Below the pieces are notes generated by a model. It worked only from the letters and a program-made list of their open reading frames with translations. It made no database searches and was not told the origin of the DNA. From Candidatus Aenigmatarchaeota archaeon (GTDB taxonomy: Archaea > Aenigmatarchaeota > Aenigmatarchaeia > QMZS01), in NCBI GenBank assembly GCA_021163805.1, contig JAGGTL010000030.1, forward strand, positions 1 through 5,651: 5,651 bases of DNA, read 5' to 3'. Below, piece by piece: positions 1-5,603 of the stretch (within the stretch, counting starts at the first letter, position 1; each line of letters begins with the position of its first letter). The translations under genes and the position numbers were made by a program.

Positions 1-641
1 CTCCTGACATCTCTCCAGACCAATCTAAAATATATACCTTTGGAGATAAATGGACACCAACCAAAGCCAAGAATTATGAGTTCAAAGTTAAAATAGACGC
101 AGATAATTTAATAACCGAATCCAACGAGAGCAACAACGAAAGAACCGAAACCATAACAGTTACAGAAAAAGGAGAACAGACATGCAGTTTAAAACTTTAC
201 AAGGGATGGAATATGATTTCTTCTCCGGTTAATAGAACAATTTCAATCCCAGAAATAGAAAAAAACTGTAAATTGCTTTCTTACAGAGATTATAAAATCT
301 GGTATTGGAATACTTCTTCTGGTAATTGGGATCATCCAACCGTTTTAGAGCCGGGATTGGGATATTATATAAAAGTAAATGAAGATTGTACCGCAAACCT
401 CATTGGAGAAAAATTTAAATTTAAGAAACAAAAAATTTATAAAGGCTGGAATATGATTGCACCCGGAGAAACCAGTTTGGGAGCAATATTAGGAACTTGC
501 AATAATCATTTAATTCCTTATAAAAATTATTTAGTTTGGAAATGGGATCCAAAGACCAATGATTGGAAACATACAACAGATTTTGAATTGGGACAAGGTT
601 ATTATATAAAGTCAAATGCTAATTGTAACTTGGGAGATTAG
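1..641 (+). CDS. Secreted CARDB protein with two KGWNMI/GYYIK repeats, 5'-truncated by the window edge
   Basis: The reading frame is open from base 3 to the TAG at 639-641 (212 codons visible), so the Met at 213 is internal and the gene starts before the window. Visible residues about 22-55 match the end of a CARDB (APHP) adhesion-type domain: alternating strands followed by the Asp/Asn-rich signature IDADNLITESNESNNE. Two tandem repeats follow with a period of about 80 residues. Each opens with KGWNMI (residues 67 and 147), has W-x-W or WYW with a second Trp in the middle, and closes with GYYIK (120 and 199). Each carries two cysteines in matching places (89/129 and 166/208), probably disulphide pairs. 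This repeat resembles the 'GWNLI...GYW' modules of secreted prokaryotic proteins. There is no C-terminal membrane segment or sorting signal, so any anchor must lie upstream. The role is probably surface structure or binding; no catalytic residues are seen. The next gene starts 4 bp downstream. Confidence 0.85.
   Translation, partial: PDISPDQSKIYTFGDKWTPTKAKNYEFKVKIDADNLITESNESNNERTETITVTEKGEQTCSLKLYKGWNMISSPVNRTISIPEIEKNCKLLSYRDYKIWYWNTSSGNWDHPTVLEPGLGYYIKVNEDCTANLIGEKFKFKKQKIYKGWNMIAPGETSLGAILGTCNNHLIPYKNYLVWKWDPKTNDWKHTTDFELGQGYYIKSNANCNLGD
198..626 (+). repeat. Tandem protein-level repeat, two copies of about 80 codons
   Basis: Two copies of a KGWNMI...W-x-W...GYYIK-N-x(2)-C unit lie side by side at about 198-404 and 438-626. 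At the DNA level only the KGWNMI and GYYIK segments remain close; the middles have diverged. This points to an old duplication of a protein module rather than a recent DNA repeat. Confidence 0.75.
632..636 (+). promoter_or_regulatory. Probable Shine-Dalgarno site for the lipoprotein gene
   Basis: A GGGAG run inside the end of the preceding gene lies 9 bases before the ATG at 646 and is complementary to the CCUCC-type end of 16S rRNA. It favours the start at 646 over the in-frame ATG at 616, which would put a charged stretch before the signal peptide and overlap the upstream gene by 26 bases. The other starts in the operon have only weak (864, 2996) or no (3936) such sequence. Confidence 0.45.
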
Positions 642-645
642 AAAA

Positions 646-867
646 ATGGATAAATTAATCATTTGTTTGGTTTGTTTACTAATAATTGGAACAATTTTAA
701 TTAGCGGATGTACTCAGTTCCAAAGCGATGCAAGTATAAATAATACAACAGCTCCAAAACCAAATCTATCTTCTGGTTCTGAAGATGGACCTCCAACTCC
801 ACCAGAGAGTTCTCTGCTCGAAGAAGAAGTAAGAAATATTTCCCATATCAGGTATAGATTAAAATGA
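646..867 (+). CDS. Small predicted lipoprotein with a GPPTPPE motif
   Basis: The 73-residue product starts with a short charged n-region (MDK), a hydrophobic core (residues 4-19) and the lipobox I-S-G-C with Cys22. It is therefore predicted to be exported and lipid-anchored on the outer face of the membrane. The mature part is only 52 residues. It has a low-complexity Asn/Ser/Thr/Pro linker (about 24-47), the proline motif GPPTPPE (48-54), and an acidic-then-basic tail (SLLEEEVRN...RYRLK). No domain is recognised. The same proline motif recurs in the adjacent protease, suggesting a shared surface function. The TGA stop overlaps the next ATG (ATGA at 864-867), so translation is probably coupled. 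An in-frame ATG at 616 was rejected because it would spoil the signal peptide. The small size could mean a truncated gene, but the frame is clean and the operon spacing is normal. Confidence 0.75.
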   Translation: MDKLIICLVCLLIIGTILISGCTQFQSDASINNTTAPKPNLSSGSEDGPPTPPESSLLEEEVRNISHIRYRLK

Positions 868-2999
868 AATCATCTGCAAAAATTTTGGTTATTATTTTGA
901 TTGGAATTTTCTTAGTGCAAAATATATCTTTAATAATTGCTCAGGGACCACCAACGCCAGAAGCAGTAAATAAATTTGAAAATGGTCCGCCTTTTCCAGA
1001 GACAGAACTTTGTTTAGATTCAGATAACGGCAATAATCCTGAAGTTGGAGGTTTGGTTGCTTATAATCAAAAGGATTTTAAAGATTTCTGCTCAGGAAAT
1101 ATTTTAACAGAATATTTTTGCTCAAATCAAAATTATAAGGGACCACCAACACCAGAATCTACAAACTTTGGCATCTTAAACAAAACTTATAATTGCACTT
1201 CTTACTGCCAAAATAAATATGGTTTAGCCTATAAGGGAGCTTGTTCTTTAAGTTTTGAAGGGCAGGGATTTTGTAATTGTACCTTGGCAATTCCAGTAAA
1301 GAATGAAAAAGATCCAAACAAATACTCGAAGAAAAATGCTTTCTTAATTTCAGACAAAAATTGGAGAGAAATTTTAAGCTTAGTTCCTCTAACAACTTGG
1401 ACAAGCGAAGAAGATAGCAGGTGGTGCAAAAATGCTTATAGTGCTCCAAAGAATATTTGCGTTTATCCAACTTTAATTTATCACAGAGAAGGTGAATCTT
1501 TTGATGCAGACTCAATCATCTATTTCTTTCAACAATATAAACCGGATAATCTAACAATTATTGGAAATACGCCGCGGGAATTAGATAATTTATTAATAGT
1601 AAAACCAAAACTTGGTGCTGGATTAAAAGAAGAACAAATAAAGAAGATAAGTTTTGATGATTATTTTTCTTACTGGAAATCTTTTAATAGTGTTGTAGTT
1701 GTCGATTATGATAATTACGCAAATGGATTAATGGGTTCTGTTTGGGCTTCTCTAAAAAATATCCCCATAATTTTTGTTAATTCTAATAATTTAGAAAATT
1801 ATAAAAATGTGATAGATAATAGAAAAATCTATATTATCGGAAAAATCGATTCTTCTGTTTTAGAATATATTAACAAAAATGCGAAATCTAGCATTAGTTA
1901 TACTCTTGAAGAATTACAGAAAGAATATATTAAAGAAACGAACACAGATAAAATAATTTTAGTTAACCCGAACGATTTAGATATTAAAGTAATTAAAAGA
2001 TTTCTTCCAGAAAAATCAACCAAATCATTTTCCGAATTATTTAGTAAAATTTCATTAGCAGCACCCTTTTTGGCTGCCGGGAAATACGAAGTCATTATAG
2101 ATACAACATCAACGGATTATAAGATAATAGATGCCTTCATAGAGAATAAAATAAATGCTATTGGAATTGATCCGGAGTATTTAACTATTTTAGCAAGTCC
2201 AGTTTCAATACCAATTTCAAGACCGGCCACGCAAAAAGACGGCTGTAAATATGCGAAATTCATCGAAGTTGATGGAAGGTTTTATGGGGAATTAGATCAT
2301 GATAATTTAGTAGATTTATCTACGGGAAGAATATTTGGAGTTAGTATTTCCGATGCCAGTTCATATATTGCAAGAAGCATTTTTATCAAAGATATTGTTT
2401 CAAATAATCTTGATGCTCTGATTGTTCTTCCGGGATATGACACCAGCACCACTAAAGATGAGATGATTAAATTTTCAAGGTATTTTTGGACACCAAATAT
2501 TATAAATCAATTAGATTCTTATTATTTTTATGCCGGATGGTCTAATGTTTTATTTAGAATATTTAAGATAAAAAACCTGTATGATGATTCTAATCTAATT
2601 ATATATTACAATCATGGTTCTAAAACTGCTTTTTCAATGCTTATTTCAAGTTATGATTTCTTTTCTAATAACATTTATTTAAACAATCCAATTATTATGG
2701 ATGTTGCTTGTTTAACCTGTTATTGGTCTGGCAATCCAAATTCTTTTTGCGTTCAAAATATAAGAAGAGGAGCTTTAGGATTCCAAGGTGCAGTTGATAT
2801 TTCGTACTGGAACAAAGAATTTGATAATATCTTGAATGGTTTTATATTGAAAGGAAAACCGATCGGAACTGCTTATAAAGAAGCCAGAAATCAAGATTAT
2901 AAAGATAATATATATAATTTTTGTTTGGGTTTGAGAGGCGATATATTTTATGCATGGATTGGCGATCCTACTATAAAATTTGATGAGATGATAAAATGA
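864..2999 (+). CDS. Secreted gingipain-like cysteine peptidase (family C25) with cell-wall-binding-like repeats
   Basis: The 711-residue exported protein has a signal peptide at 1-26, with cleavage likely after LIIA, leaving QGPPTPE as the mature end. GPPTPE/GPPFPE motifs sit at 28, 41 and 93. An eight-cysteine module spans about 50-139. Residues about 160-245 are an archaeal surface-protein segment (ISDKNW, CVYPTLIYH, FDADSIIYF). Two regions (about 274-338 and 362-430) resemble cell-wall-binding repeat 2: a VVVVDYDNYANGL-type strand and helix, then PIIFV and KIYIIG. The C-terminal half fits peptidase C25. It has GRIFGVS near 488, the catalytic His584 in NHGSKTAF, the catalytic Cys616 in PIIMDVACL, and IGDPTIKF at 699-706. 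From memory, the gingipain RgpB motifs are GHGSETAW, FDVAC and GDPSL, with His and Cys 33 apart; here they are 32 apart. No C-terminal anchor is seen, so retention may depend on the wall-binding-like repeats or on the neighbouring anchored proteins. Substrate specificity cannot be read. It overlaps both neighbours by ATGA. Confidence 0.85.
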   Translation: MKSSAKILVIILIGIFLVQNISLIIAQGPPTPEAVNKFENGPPFPETELCLDSDNGNNPEVGGLVAYNQKDFKDFCSGNILTEYFCSNQNYKGPPTPESTNFGILNKTYNCTSYCQNKYGLAYKGACSLSFEGQGFCNCTLAIPVKNEKDPNKYSKKNAFLISDKNWREILSLVPLTTWTSEEDSRWCKNAYSAPKNICVYPTLIYHREGESFDADSIIYFFQQYKPDNLTIIGNTPRELDNLLIVKPKLGAGLKEEQIKKISFDDYFSYWKSFNSVVVVDYDNYANGLMGSVWASLKNIPIIFVNSNNLENYKNVIDNRKIYIIGKIDSSVLEYINKNAKSSISYTLEELQKEYIKETNTDKIILVNPNDLDIKVIKRFLPEKSTKSFSELFSKISLAAPFLAAGKYEVIIDTTSTDYKIIDAFIENKINAIGIDPEYLTILASPVSIPISRPATQKDGCKYAKFIEVDGRFYGELDHDNLVDLSTGRIFGVSISDASSYIARSIFIKDIVSNNLDALIVLPGYDTSTTKDEMIKFSRYFWTPNIINQLDSYYFYAGWSNVLFRIFKIKNLYDDSNLIIYYNHGSKTAFSMLISSYDFFSNNIYLNNPIIMDVACLTCYWSGNPNSFCVQNIRRGALGFQGAVDISYWNKEFDNILNGFILKGKPIGTAYKEARNQDYKDNIYNFCLGLRGDIFYAWIGDPTIKFDEMIK
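943..962 (+). repeat. Direct repeat copy 1, encoding GPPTPE
   Basis: This 20-base stretch encodes the first GPPTPE motif of the protease and recurs at 1138-1157 with a single difference (G at 956, A at 1151, a silent Thr codon change). The looser copies at 984-1001 (GPPFPE) and 787-807 (GPPTPPE in the lipoprotein gene) use different codons, so they match at protein level only. Confidence 0.7.
1138..1157 (+). repeat. Direct repeat copy 2, encoding GPPTPE
   Basis: Second copy of the 20-base repeat at 943-962, 19 of 20 bases identical. It places GPPTPE inside the eight-cysteine module of the protease (residues 93-98), between its third and fourth cysteines, where it looks like a short insert. 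Confidence 0.7.
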
Positions 3000-3925
3000 A
3001 GATAAGATTTTTTATATTTGGTTTGTTAATTGTTATTTTATCAGTTCAATCTGTTTTTGCTTCAGAAATAAATATCTCTCTGGATATTAATCACGAAATA
3101 TTTGAACCCGGAGATCAATTTATAGCCAAACTTATTCTTAAGAATAATTTGGCATTTGGATATACAACAATTATTGAAAGTATTATTGAGAATGAAGATA
3201 GAAGTTATGTAAATCTGTTACCTCCCTTATCTATAAAATTGAATTCCAATGAAAAAAAAGAAATTGAATTATACAATTTCAGTATCGATGAAACTTTTAA
3301 TAAGGGAGATTATCTGTTATCGATAAGAGTAATTTCTCATAACAGTACGGAAGAATCTACAAAAAAATTTCAAATAATAGGCACTTTAAAAGAATTGCCC
3401 ATTAATTTAAAAATTTGCAAAGATTTATCTTGTAGTGAATCCGAAAAAATATTTTTTCAGAATGAAAATATATATCTGGATTATTCAAGCGAAGTCAAGA
3501 ATATTTCCATTAATGCAAATTTAACCTATCCAGACAAAACCCTAAAACAATTAACCTTGCCCACTTCAATTAGAGCAGAACAAACAGGGACTTATACTCT
3601 AAAAATTACTGCTTCAAAAGAAGGTTATAAAACTAAAACTTTATCAACACAATTCGGAGTTGTTGAAAAAGAAGCGGAAATAATTAATACGAGTTCCTGT
3701 TTTGTAAATAGTGAATGCGAACCTGATTTAGGGGAAAATTATAAAACCTGCCCTCAGGATTGTAAGCCATGTGCCAAGGATAATATTTGTAATCCGGATT
3801 GTTTGACAGGAGAGGATGCAGATTGCAAACAAACTACTTTTTCATACTGGTGGTTAATAATTGGTTTGGTAATAGCATTATTTTTGCTAATAATCTTGGT
3901 TAGACATATAACAGATAGATTATAA
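2996..3925 (+). CDS. Membrane-tethered extracellular protein with Ig-like domains and an eight-Cys module
   Basis: The 309-residue product has a signal peptide (about 1-22, ending VFAS). Two beta-rich Ig/MG2-like segments follow. The first (about 23-128) has the pattern seen in effector or adhesion domains of surface proteins (EPGDQF..KLILKN, then YLLSIRVIS). The second (about 135-222) ends in GTYTLKITASKEGY. A compact module with eight cysteines (235, 241, 252, 256, 259, 265, 269, 277) contains GENYKTCPQDC, a form of the G-E-x-x-x-x-C-P-x-D-C motif seen in archaeal secreted proteins. A C-terminal membrane helix (about 283-302) and the short basic tail RHITDRL follow, giving an outside-facing protein held by one anchor. 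Several N-x-S/T sequons (26, 94, 116, 169, 175) could be glycosylated. No catalytic residues are recognised. Its ATG overlaps the protease stop, so it may act as a membrane partner, anchor or substrate for the protease; this is inference. Confidence 0.85.
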   Translation: MKIRFFIFGLLIVILSVQSVFASEINISLDINHEIFEPGDQFIAKLILKNNLAFGYTTIIESIIENEDRSYVNLLPPLSIKLNSNEKKEIELYNFSIDETFNKGDYLLSIRVISHNSTEESTKKFQIIGTLKELPINLKICKDLSCSESEKIFFQNENIYLDYSSEVKNISINANLTYPDKTLKQLTLPTSIRAEQTGTYTLKITASKEGYKTKTLSTQFGVVEKEAEIINTSSCFVNSECEPDLGENYKTCPQDCKPCAKDNICNPDCLTGEDADCKQTTFSYWWLIIGLVIALFLLIILVRHITDRL

Positions 3926-3935
3926 TTTTTATCTT

Positions 3936-5474
3936 ATGAGGAAAGTAATTTTAGTTGTAATGGATGGATGGGGCATTGCTCCGCCAGGTCCAGGAAATTA
4001 TATTTCTCAGGCAAGAACCCCTAATTTTGATTATTTTATCAAAAATTTTCCACACACTCAAAATAAAGCTTCAGGTGAAGCTGTTGGTCTTCCGAAAGGA
4101 ACTCAGGGAAATTCAGAAGTTGGACATCTTCATATGGGTGCTGGAAGAATTGTAATTCAGATGTATGAGAAAATTAATAGGGAAATTAGAAATAAAAGTT
4201 TTTTCAAAAATAAAGTTTTGATAAATGCAATGGACTTTGCAAAGAAAAATAATTCAAATTTGCATTTGATTGGTCTATGTTCAGATGAAGGAGTTCATGC
4301 GCACATAAATCATTTGATTGCTTTACTTAAAATGGCAAAAAAAAGGAAATTAAAAAATACCTTTATTCATTTCATTGCTGATGGAAGAGATGTTCCAGAA
4401 AAATCTGCGAAGAAATATATAGAAATTATAGAAAAAGAAACAAGAAAACTAAAATTAGGAAAAATTGCAACAGTTGTTGGAAGATATTATGCAATGGACA
4501 GAGATAATAACTGGAACAGGACAAAAAAAGCTTATGATTTGTTAGTATTGGGAAAAGGATTCAAAGCAAGGAATGCTATTGAAGCTGTATATATGGCTTA
4601 TAAAAGGGGAGATAAAACAGATTATTATATTAAGCCAACCGTTATTGTCGGAAAAGACTCAGAACCAGTTTCTTTAATAAAAGACAAGGATTCAGTAATA
4701 TTTTTTAATTTCAGAACAGATCGGCCGAGACAATTAACCAAAGTTTTTATCAGTGAGAGATTTAATAAATTTAAAAGAAAGGTTCATCCAAAAGTTTTGT
4801 TTACAACATTTACAGAATACGATAAAACTTTCAAATGCCCTTTTGCCTTTAAAGAAGAAATAATTAAAAATAATCTTGGTCAGGTCTTGGCAAGACACAA
4901 TTTGAAGCAGTTAAGAATTGCAGAAACAGAAAAATACGCTCATGTGACTTATTTTTTTAATTCGCAGATCGAAAAACCAAATAAAGGAGAAATAAGAATT
5001 TTAATTCCTTCCCCAAAAGTCCCTTCCTATGATAAAAAACCTGAAATGTCTGCTTACAAAATAACTGAAGAATTGATAAGACAAATTAAAAAGAGAAAAT
5101 ATGATTTTATTCTTGTAAATTTTGCAAACTGCGATTTGGTCGGTCATTCTGCAATAAAAAAAGCAATTATAAAAGCTGTTGAAGTTGTTGATGAATGTAC
5201 AGGAAAAGTTGTAAAGGCAGGATTGGAGAATAATTATACTCTTATTTTGACTGCGGACCATGGAAGTGCAGAAGATAAATTATATCCTGATGGAACACCT
5301 AAGCCCTGCCACTCAACAAATCCTGTGAATTTTATAATTGTTTCAAATGATGAAAAACTGAAGAAAATTAAACTCAGAAAAGGAGAACAAAAAGATGTTG
5401 CTCCAACAATTTTGGATTTAATGAATATAAAAAAGCCTTCCGAGATGACTGGAAAAAGTTTAATTATTCATTAA
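3936..5474 (+). CDS. gpmI: 2,3-bisphosphoglycerate-independent phosphoglycerate mutase
   Basis: This cytoplasmic enzyme interconverts 3- and 2-phosphoglycerate in glycolysis and gluconeogenesis, using two metal ions (usually Mn) and a phosphoserine intermediate. The 512 residues match the usual family length of about 510. The alkaline-phosphatase-like domain is split around the phosphotransferase domain as expected. Metal and catalytic residues are all present: Asp10 (MDGWG), nucleophile Ser60 (GNSEVGH), Asp400 and His404 (CDLVGH), Asp441 and His442 (TADHG), and His459 (CHSTNPV). Substrate residues are His121, Arg151-Asp152 (ADGRD), Arg183 and Arg189 (VGRYYAMDRD), Arg260 and Arg263 (FRTDRPRQ) and Lys333 (EKYAHVTYF). 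Oddities next to conserved motifs are Glu118 where Gly is usual (S-D-G-G-V-H) and Ser444 where Asn is usual (DHGNAE). This is the GpmI/COG0696 type, not the ApgM type most archaea use. It starts 10 bp after the surface-protein gene with no clear Shine-Dalgarno sequence and is probably co-transcribed. Confidence 0.98.
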   Translation: MRKVILVVMDGWGIAPPGPGNYISQARTPNFDYFIKNFPHTQNKASGEAVGLPKGTQGNSEVGHLHMGAGRIVIQMYEKINREIRNKSFFKNKVLINAMDFAKKNNSNLHLIGLCSDEGVHAHINHLIALLKMAKKRKLKNTFIHFIADGRDVPEKSAKKYIEIIEKETRKLKLGKIATVVGRYYAMDRDNNWNRTKKAYDLLVLGKGFKARNAIEAVYMAYKRGDKTDYYIKPTVIVGKDSEPVSLIKDKDSVIFFNFRTDRPRQLTKVFISERFNKFKRKVHPKVLFTTFTEYDKTFKCPFAFKEEIIKNNLGQVLARHNLKQLRIAETEKYAHVTYFFNSQIEKPNKGEIRILIPSPKVPSYDKKPEMSAYKITEELIRQIKKRKYDFILVNFANCDLVGHSAIKKAIIKAVEVVDECTGKVVKAGLENNYTLILTADHGSAEDKLYPDGTPKPCHSTNPVNFIIVSNDEKLKKIKLRKGEQKDVAPTILDLMNIKKPSEMTGKSLIIH

Positions 5475-5526
5475 ATTATCATTGTATCTAATACATTTGA
5501 ATTTGGCGATTATAATTACTAAAAGA
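5475..5526. other. Short convergent spacer between gpmI and the tRNA gene
   Basis: This 52-base AT-rich spacer contains one small inverted repeat (TGTAT at 5483-5487 and ATACA at 5491-5495, 3-base loop). It is too weak to call a terminator. No gene is seen. Confidence 0.6.
5521..5526 (-). terminator. Possible oligo-T terminator of the tRNA gene
   Basis: On the minus strand, TCTTTT follows the discriminator base directly. Archaeal RNA polymerase often stops at short T runs, so this is a plausible terminator, but four Ts are marginal in so AT-rich a sequence. Confidence 0.35.
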
Positions 5527-5546
5527 TGCGCCGACCGGGATTTGAA

Positions 5547-5560
5547 TTTCCGAATTTCTA
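5547..5560 (-). other. 14-nt insertion at tRNA position 53/54: possible second intron
   Basis: Fourteen extra bases (minus strand TAGAAATTCGGAAA) separate the 5' T-stem strand CCGGG from the loop TTCAAAT. The boundaries could slide by one base (T at either end). An 8-base unit GAAATTC(G/A) occurs twice in tandem across the insertion and loop, so part of it may come from slippage. Archaeal tRNA introns are known at noncanonical sites including the T-arm. I could draw only a weak AATT/AATT hairpin and no convincing bulge-helix-bulge, so removal by splicing is not shown. Confidence 0.6.
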
Positions 5561-5575
5561 CCCGGATTGTTGGCT

Positions 5576-5603
5576 TTCATCGAATTATTTTTTTGTGATT
5601 CCA
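5576..5603 (-). other. tRNA intron at canonical position 37/38 (28 nt)
   Basis: The inserted bases lie between A37 and A38 of the anticodon loop, the standard archaeal intron site cut by the tRNA splicing endonuclease. The intron forms its own 4-pair helix (GAAT near its start with ATTC near its end) around an A-rich loop. The bulge-helix-bulge is imperfect. Exon CTTC against intron GATG gives three pairs with one U-U mismatch, flanked by bulges of CAU(G) and AAA, so it is a relaxed form of the motif. The ends are set by restoring a 7-nt anticodon loop. Confidence 0.85.

Noticed and set aside
213..215. ATG at 213 as the start of the first gene
   Set aside because: The same frame is open to the window edge and encodes a recognisable CARDB end, so this Met is internal (part of KGWNMI).
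616..645. Upstream ATG at 616 as the start of the lipoprotein
   Set aside because: It would add ten residues including charged ones before the signal peptide and overlap the previous gene by 26 bases. The ATG at 646 has a GGGAG at good spacing and gives a normal lipoprotein signal.
3906..3911. TATA-like ATATAA about 27 bases before the gpmI ATG
   Set aside because: The spacing would suit a leaderless archaeal promoter, but the sequence is so AT-rich that such hexamers are expected by chance, and it lies inside the preceding gene's end.
5001..5261. Minus-strand open frame of 86 codons inside gpmI, and similar frames at 421-615, 1159-1515, 1229-1429, 1898-2095 and 3964-4155 (plus)
   Set aside because: All lie wholly within well-supported genes, have no recognisable domain or start signal, and show the low-complexity composition of antisense or shifted AT-rich coding sequence.
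5483..5495. TGTAT/ATACA inverted repeat after gpmI
   Set aside because: Five AT-rich pairs with a 3-base loop and no following T run on either strand; too weak for a terminator or a binding site.
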